Assembly (NCBI GenBank): GCA_014802045.1
Contig: JAAVDA010000008.1
Span: forward strand, 28,283-68,228
Length of the DNA: 39,946 nucleotides
DNA from: Bacteroides sp.
GTDB lineage: Bacteria; Bacteroidota; Bacteroidia; Bacteroidales; Muribaculaceae
Reading direction: 5' to 3'
A program made the position numbers and the translations under genes. How positions within the stretch are numbered: position 1 is the first letter of the stretch; each line of letters begins with the position of its first letter. Positions 33,580-39,946 of the stretch are shown here, piece after piece. The notes below the pieces were generated by a model. That model made no database searches. It saw nothing but the letters and a program-made list of their open reading frames with translations, and was not told where the DNA came from.

Positions 33580-35109
33580 ATGCAACGCAAAGTAAGAGTA
33601 AGATTTGCCCCCTCACCCACCGGCCCCCTCCATATCGGAGGTGTCCGCACGGCCTTATATAACTATCTTTTCGCCCGGCAGAACGGAGGTGATATGCTCC
33701 TCCGCATCGAAGACACCGATTCACAGCGCTTTGTTCCCGGCGCAGAGCAGTATATCATCGACTCCCTCGCATGGCTCGGCATCAAGATTGACGAAGGTGT
33801 GGGCCACGGCGGCCCCCACGGCCCGTATCGCCAGAGCGAGCGCCGCGACATCTATCGTGAATACACCAGGCGCCTGCTTGACGACGGCAAGGCCTATATT
33901 GCTTTCGACACCCCCGAGGAGCTCGAAGCTGCCCGCGCCGCCACACCCAACTTCCAGTATGACGCATCCACACGCATGAATATGCGCAACTCCCTCTCCC
34001 TCCCCGCCGAAGAAGTGAAACGTCTGCTCGACGCCGGCGAAAAATATGTGGTGCGCTTCAAGGTGGAGCCCGGACGCGACGTGGTGGTCGACGACCTCAT
34101 CAGAGGCAAGGTGACCATCAACTCCTCCGTGCTCGACGACAAAGTGCTCTATAAGAGCGCCGACGACCTCCCCACCTACCACCTCGCCAACATTGTCGAC
34201 GACCATCTGATGGAAATCACCCACGTGATTCGCGGCGAAGAGTGGCTCCCCTCCGCTCCCCTCCATGTGCTCCTTTATGAAGCCTTCGGCTGGACCGACA
34301 CCGCACCCCGCTTTGTCCACCTCCCCCTCCTGCTCAAGCCCGACGGCAAAGGCAAGCTCAGCAAGCGTGACGGCGACCGCCTCGGATTCCCCGTGTTCCC
34401 CCTCGAATGGCACGACCCCAAGACCGGAGCCATCTCCGCCGGCTATCGTGAGAGCGGCTATCTGCCCGAAGCCGTGGTCAATTTCCTCGCCCTGCTCGGC
34501 TGGAACCCCGGCGACGACAGCGAAATAATGTCGGTCGACGAGCTTATTTCACGTTTTGACCTCGCCCACTGCTCGAAATCGGGCGCGAAATTCGATTTCG
34601 AGAAAGGCAAATGGTTCAACCACAAATATCTTCAGGAGATTTCCGACGAACGCCTCGCCGAGATGTTCAAGCCTGTGATGCGCGAACACGGAGTGAACCC
34701 CGACGATTTCTCCGACGAATATATCGCCCGCGCCGTGGGCATGGTAAAAGGACGCATCAACTTCGTGCGCGACCTCTGGGACCACGCCCGCTTCTTCTTC
34801 GTGGCTCCCGAAACCTACGACGAAAAAGCCGTCAAGAAGCGTTGGAGCGAGCAGATGCCCGAAATCATGAACGAACTCATAGGTGTGCTTGCCGACCTCC
34901 CTTCATGGAAGAGCGCCGAAGCAGAGCCGGTTGTGCTTCAATGGATTGCCGACAAAGGCTACCACCTCGGAAACGTTATGAATGCCTTCCGCCTCACCGT
35001 TGTGGGCGAATGCAAAGGCCCCCACATGTTTGACATCACCGAGCTCATGGGACCCGAAGAGACCATCCGCCGCATTAGCCGTGGCATCGAAACCATCAAA
35101 CCGCAGTGA
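33580..35109 (+). CDS. gltX: Glutamyl-tRNA synthetase
   Basis: GltX of 509 residues, class I aminoacyl-tRNA synthetase that charges tRNA with glutamate. The N-terminal signature is [19 protein letters not shown] (HIGH motif as HIGG, about 18-21), and the KMSKS loop is KLSKRDG near 258-264. The anticodon-binding C-terminal region contains WFNHKYLQ and a final RRISRGIE. The length suits bacterial discriminating or non-discriminating GluRS; I cannot tell which. Its stop overlaps the GTG start of waaA, so they form an operon. Confidence 0.96.
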   Translation: MQRKVRVRFAPSPTGPLHIGGVRTALYNYLFARQNGGDMLLRIEDTDSQRFVPGAEQYIIDSLAWLGIKIDEGVGHGGPHGPYRQSERRDIYREYTRRLLDDGKAYIAFDTPEELEAARAATPNFQYDASTRMNMRNSLSLPAEEVKRLLDAGEKYVVRFKVEPGRDVVVDDLIRGKVTINSSVLDDKVLYKSADDLPTYHLANIVDDHLMEITHVIRGEEWLPSAPLHVLLYEAFGWTDTAPRFVHLPLLLKPDGKGKLSKRDGDRLGFPVFPLEWHDPKTGAISAGYRESGYLPEAVVNFLALLGWNPGDDSEIMSVDELISRFDLAHCSKSGAKFDFEKGKWFNHKYLQEISDERLAEMFKPVMREHGVNPDDFSDEYIARAVGMVKGRINFVRDLWDHARFFFVAPETYDEKAVKKRWSEQMPEIMNELIGVLADLPSWKSAEAEPVVLQWIADKGYHLGNVMNAFRLTVVGECKGPHMFDITELMGPEETIRRISRGIETIKPQ

Positions 35110-36371
35110 ATCTGATCTACAACACAGGCATAGCCCTCTACGCGGCCGCTATCAAGGCGGCCGCGCCTTTTCATCGCAAGGCCGCACTCATGACCCGCGG
35201 ACAGGCCCGCACCTTCTCGCTCCTATCATCTCTCTGCAAGCCGGGCGAAAAGCGGGTGTGGGTCCACGCCGCATCGCTCGGAGAGTTTGAGCAGGGGCGC
35301 CCGTTCATCGAGCGCCTGCGCCGCGAGATGCCAGATGTGCGCATCGTGCTCACCTTCTTCTCACCCTCCGGCTACGAAGTGCGCAAGAATTTCGCCGGAG
35401 CCGACGTGGTGTGCTATCTCCCCTTCGACACCCCCGCCAATGCCCGCCGGTTTGTCAGTATCGTCTCCCCCGTCTGCGCCATCTTCGTGAAATACGAATT
35501 CTGGGGCAACTATCTCTCCGCCCTCGCAGCCCGCGGCATTCCGGTGTTTCTCATATCGGCCATCTTCCGCCCCGGTCAGATATTCTTCCGCCCGTGGGGA
35601 AGAGCATTCCGCCGCATGCTCGGCAGCTTCACCCGAATCTTCGTGCAAGACGAAGCATCGGCCACGCTACTCGCCTCAGTCACATCCACACCGGTCACCG
35701 TGGCCGGCGACACCCGATTCGACCGCGTCACCGATGTGCTCCACACCACCTTCGAAATCCCGGCCATAGAGAGCTTTGCCCGGTGTGCCCCCACCTTCAC
35801 CCTCATAGCCGGAAGCAGCTGGCCCCAGGATGAAAACCTCTATATCCCATGGGTCAACTCCCGTCCGGACGTGCGGCTCATCATAGCTCCCCACGAGTTT
35901 GACTCCCGCCGCATCGCCGACCTACGGGCACGCATCTCAGGCAAGTGTGTCACACTCTCCGAAATCGAAGAGGGAAAGGCCACCGCCAACGACGCACGCT
36001 GCATCATCGTCGACTGCTTCGGACGGCTATCGAGCATCTACCGCTATGCCGACGCAGCCTATATCGGCGGCGGATTCGGAACCGGCATCCACAACATCAA
36101 CGAAGCCGCCGTCTACGGCATTCCGGTGATCTTCGGCCCCCGCCACTCAAAGTTTAAGGAAGCCACAGACCTGCTCGCATGCGGAGGAGCCCTCACATTC
36201 TCAACCCGCCAGGAGTTTGAGGCAGCCATGATCCGGGTGTCAGACCCCGCATGGCGCCGGAAAGCAGGCAGCGCCGCGGCAACCTATATAAAGGCCAACC
36301 TCGGCGCCACCGATATCGTATGGCAGGAATTCAAGAAAATTCCCTTGCTGTCGGATTCTGCGGTTATTTGA
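35106..36371 (+). CDS. waaA: 3-deoxy-D-manno-octulosonic acid transferase
   Basis: WaaA/KdtA of 421 residues transfers Kdo from CMP-Kdo to the lipid A precursor at the inner membrane. There is a short hydrophobic N-terminal anchor (about 3-20), and the probable catalytic Glu60 is in [12 protein letters not shown]. The CMP-Kdo binding domain has [10 protein letters not shown], then IIAPHEFDS and the glycine-rich [20 protein letters not shown] (about 319-338). It begins with GTG overlapping the gltX stop (GTGA). Its stop overlaps the stop of the convergent DUF3298 gene. No terminator was found between them. Confidence 0.94.
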   Translation: MNLIYNTGIALYAAAIKAAAPFHRKAALMTRGQARTFSLLSSLCKPGEKRVWVHAASLGEFEQGRPFIERLRREMPDVRIVLTFFSPSGYEVRKNFAGADVVCYLPFDTPANARRFVSIVSPVCAIFVKYEFWGNYLSALAARGIPVFLISAIFRPGQIFFRPWGRAFRRMLGSFTRIFVQDEASATLLASVTSTPVTVAGDTRFDRVTDVLHTTFEIPAIESFARCAPTFTLIAGSSWPQDENLYIPWVNSRPDVRLIIAPHEFDSRRIADLRARISGKCVTLSEIEEGKATANDARCIIVDCFGRLSSIYRYADAAYIGGGFGTGIHNINEAAVYGIPVIFGPRHSKFKEATDLLACGGALTFSTRQEFEAAMIRVSDPAWRRKAGSAAATYIKANLGATDIVWQEFKKIPLLSDSAVI

Positions 36372-37224
36372 GAAGCAGGGCTGCAGCCTGCGGAGTCAGG
36401 AATTCCTCCAGCAGCCAGGGAGCCACCTTCACGTCTATCGCACCCATGCTGTAGGGAGCAATGTCATAAGCATTGTAGTGGAAAGTAACCATACCGTTGG
36501 CCACATACACCAGATCGCTCAGCGCAACATCGTTGGTGAAGAATCCCGCAGCCACGAGAGTGCTTGGCTTCACCCCGAACTGTTCGGCCAGAGTGGTGCG
36601 CACAATGTCAGTCACCTCTGCCTTGGTGCCTTCGCGGAACATATTGCCGAGATTGAGCACCGTGCCGTTCTTCAGGTCATAGGTAAACGGCACACTCATC
36701 GAATTGGGATGCGCGCCACCCATGAAGCTCGACATGCTCACCTGGCAGGTGACCATATTCGTGTTCAGCTCCAGCAGGCGCGAAGTAACGCTCGCATAAT
36801 AGCTTTTCTCTCCGGCCTTCGACGGAATCGAATCGATTCTCTCAGCCGTGCCCAGCTCATAAAGCTCCGTGTCGGCCACATAGTTGAGCATCGATGCGTC
36901 TATGTCATTCGCACGATAGGTGCGGTAGGCCGTAGCCATGATAGTGTCCTGAAGTGAAGCGATGTCGGCATCACCTATCTGCTCGGGCCACTGTACCGTG
37001 GTCGAAACCTTCAGCCAACAGGTGTCGGTCTCGCCCACCATACGGTAGGAACGGCTCACCGACTTGATGTTCTCGCGCACGGCAAACGAAGAAATCTCAC
37101 CCTTCTCGGCAGTGCTTACAGCCGGTACAGAAGATTCCGTTGACTCAGAAGCCCCGCCACACGAGGCCAAAAGCAGCGCCGGAGCTATCAGGCTCCCCGC
37201 CAAAGCGATTTTCAGCTTATTCAT
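36364..37224 (-). CDS. DUF3298 (RsiV-type) lipoprotein
   Basis: A protein of 286 residues with a lipoprotein signal (SLIAPALLLASC, lipidated Cys22), then a Ser/Glu/Thr-rich linker (about 25-45). The C-terminal half contains GGAHPNSMSVPFTYDLKNG and ends near IDVKVAPWLLEEFL. This is the DUF3298/DUF4163 pattern seen in the outer domain of RsiV and in some deacetylase partners. No sigma factor is next to it, so it is probably a free-standing envelope lipoprotein. Its stop codon overlaps waaA by eight bases in the convergent direction. Confidence 0.8.
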   Translation of the reverse strand: MNKLKIALAGSLIAPALLLASCGGASESTESSVPAVSTAEKGEISSFAVRENIKSVSRSYRMVGETDTCWLKVSTTVQWPEQIGDADIASLQDTIMATAYRTYRANDIDASMLNYVADTELYELGTAERIDSIPSKAGEKSYYASVTSRLLELNTNMVTCQVSMSSFMGGAHPNSMSVPFTYDLKNGTVLNLGNMFREGTKAEVTDIVRTTLAEQFGVKPSTLVAAGFFTNDVALSDLVYVANGMVTFHYNAYDIAPYSMGAIDVKVAPWLLEEFLTPQAAALLLK

Positions 37225-37407
37225 ATTATATATACGTAAATTATGTTATAATTTCATAATCGGGAGGAAGAGAGATATATTACCCTTATAAGGCTCAACG
37301 GGCCGAAACTGTTCAGTCAGGAGCGGAAAATATGTTGTAAAACATAAAAAAAGGAAACGAAGCACAACTTTATCCCCTGAAAGTTTGAGTAATCCGATTA
37401 AATTTGC

Positions 37408-37415
37408 TTACTTTG
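37408..37415 (+). promoter_or_regulatory. Possible -7 box for acpP-fabF
   Basis: TTACTTTG, 7 of 8 to TAnnTTTG, 40 bases before the acpP ATG. A plausible strong promoter given the gene, but not a perfect box. Confidence 0.4.
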
Positions 37416-37454
37416 CACCGCAAATTGAATTTACTAATCTAAAAAAGCAAGAAA

Positions 37455-37694
37455 ATGTCTGAAACAGCATCTCGCGTTAAAGCTATCATCGTCGACAAGC
37501 TCGGCGTAGACGAGAACGAAGTTACTCCCACCGCTAATTTCACTCAGGACCTCGGCGCTGACAGCCTTGACACTGTTGAACTCATCATGGAGTTCGAGAA
37601 GGAATTCAACATCACTATCCCCGACGACAAGGCTCAGGGCATCGCCACCGTTGGTGACGCTATCGCCTATATCGAAGCTGAAGAGGGCAAGTAA
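37455..37694 (+). CDS. acpP: Acyl carrier protein
   Basis: ACP of 79 residues. The phosphopantetheine attachment site is Ser37 in [16 protein letters not shown]. Typical acidic helix II residues flank it ([13 protein letters not shown]), and the length is standard. It carries growing acyl chains in fatty-acid synthesis and for lipid A. It is followed by fabF at 97 bases, with a stable hairpin between them that may lower fabF expression relative to acpP. Confidence 0.97.
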   Translation: MSETASRVKAIIVDKLGVDENEVTPTANFTQDLGADSLDTVELIMEFEKEFNITIPDDKAQGIATVGDAIAYIEAEEGK

Positions 37695-37696
37695 TA

Positions 37697-37724
37697 CCGG
37701 GCGGACCGCTCGGTCCGCTCCCGG
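37697..37724 (+). terminator. Hairpin between acpP and fabF, possible attenuator
   Basis: CCGGG pairs with CCCGG, and GGACCG with CGGTCC inside it, around a tiny loop. It begins two bases after the acpP stop and is followed by only CTTTA, so it is likely a partial terminator or an mRNA-protecting stem-loop. Confidence 0.5.
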
Positions 37725-37790
37725 CTTTACGCCTGATTGCGCTTCCTGCAAAAAACTCATTCCCAAATCTATCACCCCATACACTTAAGA

Positions 37791-39056
37791 ATGGAATTAA
37801 AGAGAGTTGTCGTGACCGGTCTTGGAGCTATCACACCTCTGGGCAACGACGTAGCCACCACCTGGGAGGCTGCCGTAGCCGGAAAAAGTGGTGCCGGACC
37901 TATCACCCATTTTGACGCCTCCAAGTTCAAGACTCAGTTTGCATGCGAGGTCAAAGGCTTCAAAGCCGAAGACCATATTGACCGCAAGAAACTCCGTCAG
38001 CTTGACCTCTACGCACAATATGCCCTCGTTGCAGCCCGTCAGGCTGTGGCCGACAGTGGTCTTGAGGAGGCACCCAATCTCGACCGCAACCGCGTGGGCG
38101 TGATTGTGGCAGCCGGTATCGGCGGCCTTCACACGTTTGAGGAGGAAGCCGGCTACTATGCCGTAAACATAGAGAAAGGGCCCAAATACAACCCCTTCTT
38201 CATCCCCAAGATGATTGCCGATATCGCATCGGGTCACGTGTCGATGGAATATAACTACCACGGCCCCAACTATGGTGTCGTTTCGGCGTGTGCGTCGTCG
38301 AACAACGCCATTATCGACGCCTTCAATCTCATCCGCCTCGGAAAAGCCGACGCGTTTGTGACCGGAGGAGCAGAAGCCGCGATATTCCCCGCCGGTGTGG
38401 GTGGATTTAACGCCATGCATGCCCTCTCGACACGCAACGACAGCCCCGAAACCGCTTCACGTCCCTTCAGCAAAAGCCGCGACGGATTCGTGATGGGCGA
38501 AGGCGCTGCGATCCTCATCCTTGAGGAGCTTGAGCATGCCAAAGCACGCGGAGCCAAAATTTATGCCGAAGTTGTGGGCGGAGGCATGTCGGCCGACGCC
38601 TACCACCTCACCGCCACTCATCCCGAAGGCCTCGGAGCGAAGCTCGCCATGAAGGCCGCACTCGATGATGCCGGCATGACCACATCTGATATTGACTACA
38701 TCAATGTCCACGGCACATCAACCCCTGTTGGCGACGTATCGGAAATCAAAGCTATCGTTGATCTCTTCGGCCAAGACGCCTACAAACTCAACATCAGCTC
38801 AACCAAGTCGATGACCGGCCACCTGCTTGGTGCCACCGGCGCTATGGAAGCACTCTTCAGTGTGAAGGCTGTGGAAAAAGACATCGTTCCTCCCACAATC
38901 AACCACGAAGAGGGCGACGATGACGAAAACATCGACTACAACCTCAACTTCACCTTCAACCGCGCCCAGAAGCGCCCCGTGCGCGCTGCCCTCTCCAACG
39001 CCTTCGGCTTCGGAGGACACAACGCCACAGTGATTGTGAAGAAATACACCGAGTAA
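37791..39056 (+). CDS. fabF: 3-oxoacyl-[acyl-carrier-protein] synthase II
   Basis: FabF of 421 residues, the condensing enzyme that extends acyl-ACP with malonyl-ACP. The Cys-His-His triad is visible: Cys167 in VVSACASSNNA, His307 in NVHGTSTPVGD and His344 in KSMTGHLLGATG. I choose the ATG at 37791 (MELKRVVVTGLGAI); the upstream in-frame codons give a non-family extension. In most Bacteroidota rnc (ribonuclease III) comes next; here a repeat island follows instead. Confidence 0.97.
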   Translation: MELKRVVVTGLGAITPLGNDVATTWEAAVAGKSGAGPITHFDASKFKTQFACEVKGFKAEDHIDRKKLRQLDLYAQYALVAARQAVADSGLEEAPNLDRNRVGVIVAAGIGGLHTFEEEAGYYAVNIEKGPKYNPFFIPKMIADIASGHVSMEYNYHGPNYGVVSACASSNNAIIDAFNLIRLGKADAFVTGGAEAAIFPAGVGGFNAMHALSTRNDSPETASRPFSKSRDGFVMGEGAAILILEELEHAKARGAKIYAEVVGGGMSADAYHLTATHPEGLGAKLAMKAALDDAGMTTSDIDYINVHGTSTPVGDVSEIKAIVDLFGQDAYKLNISSTKSMTGHLLGATGAMEALFSVKAVEKDIVPPTINHEEGDDDENIDYNLNFTFNRAQKRPVRAALSNAFGFGGHNATVIVKKYTE

Positions 39057-39084
39057 ATTTAGCACAAGCTATATCAACCCATCC

Positions 39085-39114
39085 GAGGCCGGACTGCCCA
39101 CGCAGCCCGGCCTC
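39085..39114 (+). terminator. Hairpin after fabF, terminator-like but lacking a T tract
   Basis: GAGGCCGG..CTGC pairs with GCAG..CCGGCCTC over 13 positions with one mismatch and a 4-base loop, 28 bases after the fabF stop. No run of T follows, so termination may be weak or the hairpin may be part of the repeat island. Confidence 0.5.
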
Positions 39115-39140
39115 AGTCATATGGTAGGCCCGCTACGCGG

Positions 39141-39516
39141 CCCCCTTTCCCCGGGCTGAAGCCCAGGGTTTCTGACAATACCGTGTCTCCGGCACGGGCA
39201 TAGGCATTGCCCTCCATAGGAGAATCCCCATCGCGAGGAAGCGCCATAGACGCACGATATGATAGGCCCGGGTGAGAGAGGGCGACCCTCGGTGCGTCGA
39301 AGACGCAGCAAGCTCTGAAGCATACGTCCCGGAGGGGCGTAATTGTCAGAAACTCCGGGCTTCAGCCCGGAGAAAGCAGGCTAATGGAGCCGTGTCCCGG
39401 CGGGACACATTGTAAATCAAGCAACTGGACAGATATCATGCGTCTCCTCCGGGACGCCATCCCCCTTTCCCCGAGCTGAAGCCCAGGGTTTCTGACAATA
39501 CCGTGCCTCCGGCACG
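39141..39516 (+). repeat. Palindromic repeat island 3
   Basis: A 56-base unit occurs at 39141-39196 and 39461-39516, exactly 320 bases apart, with two mismatches. It holds a hairpin around GGGCTGAAGCCC, the linker GTTTCTGACAATA, and a second hairpin CCGTG-..-CACG with a CTCC loop. A related unit lies in the opposite orientation at about 39324-39376. Further palindromes such as GTGTCCCGGCGGGACAC (39392-39408) occur. No gene is seen from 39057 to 39616. Confidence 0.82.
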
Positions 39517-39604
39517 CCTCCGTCCGCGTTGTTCAATCCTCAATTCTCAAAAATTTCCCATCCCGCTTGGGCGAATTAGCAGAAAACCCATGGGGGCGCG
39601 GCCG

Positions 39605-39612
39605 TAATTTTG
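39605..39612 (+). promoter_or_regulatory. -7 box abutting the partial terminal gene
   Basis: Reads TAATTTTG (full consensus), four bases before the ATG at 39617, as for the transposase gene at 17973. A used promoter here would give a leaderless transcript. Confidence 0.4.
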
Positions 39613-39616
39613 CGGC

Positions 39617-39946
39617 ATGGAGGATTTGATGCTTTCAGCAATACTTACGGAGAACACGCGGCGAAATGCCGCGCTGGCCGCTCTGTCGGCAAACTATTCT
39701 CCCGAGACTGGTCTCGGCTGTTGCGGCCACCGCCGCGCTGTGGTGCGCCCCGGCGGCGCTACTCTCTATCTTCCAGAGCCTATGCTCGCCGACCCGGAGT
39801 TCTCGCCTTCCATGCCCGAGCTTCAGTTCCAGCGGCTGAGAATCAGGTATGATTTCGAATACTGGGCCTGGCGGTGTGTCCACATCACCCACCGCCTCAC
39901 AGCCCGCTACATCCCTCTCACTCTCAATCTGCCTCAGCGCAAGCTC
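39617..39946 (+). CDS. Unidentified protein, N-terminal part; possibly phage terminase-like
   Basis: An open frame of 110 codons runs off the window end, starting MEDLMLSAILTENTRRNAAL. It continues with a Cys-Cys-His-rich spot (GLGCCGHRR, about 35-43), an aromatic block FEYWAWRCVHITHRLT, and finally IPLTLNLPQRKL. The 'aromatic box, then P.TLN.PQR' pattern reminds me of the N-terminal region of large terminase or packaging ATPases, where it precedes the Walker A motif. The ATPase motifs would lie outside, so this is only a suggestion. It occupies the place where rnc would be expected after fabF. Confidence 0.55.
   Translation, partial: MEDLMLSAILTENTRRNAALAALSANYSPETGLGCCGHRRAVVRPGGATLYLPEPMLADPEFSPSMPELQFQRLRIRYDFEYWAWRCVHITHRLTARYIPLTLNLPQRKL

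Overview
This window is a piece of a Bacteroidota chromosome, most likely order Bacteroidales and probably a gut Muribaculaceae-type genome. The evidence is a SusC/SusD pair, families restricted to the phylum (DUF3098, DUF4494, a Bacteroides-type transketolase with an SDGG cofactor loop), exported lipoproteins, and many promoters of the Bacteroidota type (a -7 box TAnnTTTG with no sigma70 -10 box). Base composition looks GC-rich for the group. No tRNA, rRNA or CRISPR array was seen. The family assignment is an inference from gene content.

Layout. 1-6373: a minus-strand housekeeping block reading miaB, ftsX, DUF3098, uppP, truB, queA, yigZ, dxs (dxs cut by the window edge), covering tRNA modification, cell division, undecaprenyl-phosphate recycling and isoprenoid synthesis. 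6445-8378: on the plus strand, a small membrane protein and a CoA-transferase/hydrolase. 8481-15513: on the minus strand, a VanX-type dipeptidase, an OmpA-family porin, transketolase, a fucose-permease-type MFS transporter, yggS and DUF4494. 15595-17826: an exported subtilase. 17961-24643: an accessory island with an orphan SusC/SusD pair between two different single-domain HUH (Y1) transposase genes, each next to its own array of palindromic repeats. 24639-31017: recQ, recJ, an MscS-family channel and a C11 protease lipoprotein, all minus strand. 31212-32234: a ROK kinase. 32350-33246: an AT-rich hydrolase lipoprotein that looks foreign. 33580-36371: gltX-waaA. 36364-37224: a DUF3298 lipoprotein. 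37455-39056: acpP-fabF. 39085-39946: a third palindromic repeat island, then the start of a gene that may belong to a phage-like element.

Functional links. dxs makes isoprenoid precursors and UppP regenerates the undecaprenyl carrier. FtsX acts at the division site, and waaA, acpP and fabF supply lipid A/Kdo and fatty acids, so much of the conserved content serves envelope growth. Transketolase, the MFS sugar permease and the ROK kinase fit sugar uptake and use. The SusCD pair imports a glycan or peptide that cannot be named from sequence.

The most unusual content is the repeats. Islands at 18.4-19.0 kb and 39.1-39.5 kb share a modular plan: a hairpin, a linker close to TTTCYRACAAT, then a second hairpin. 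The stem sequences are unrelated, but the linker and hairpin order are kept. A third, unrelated hairpin family occurs on both sides of the transposase gene at 24.1-24.6 kb. These look like REP-type elements mobilised by Y1 transposases.
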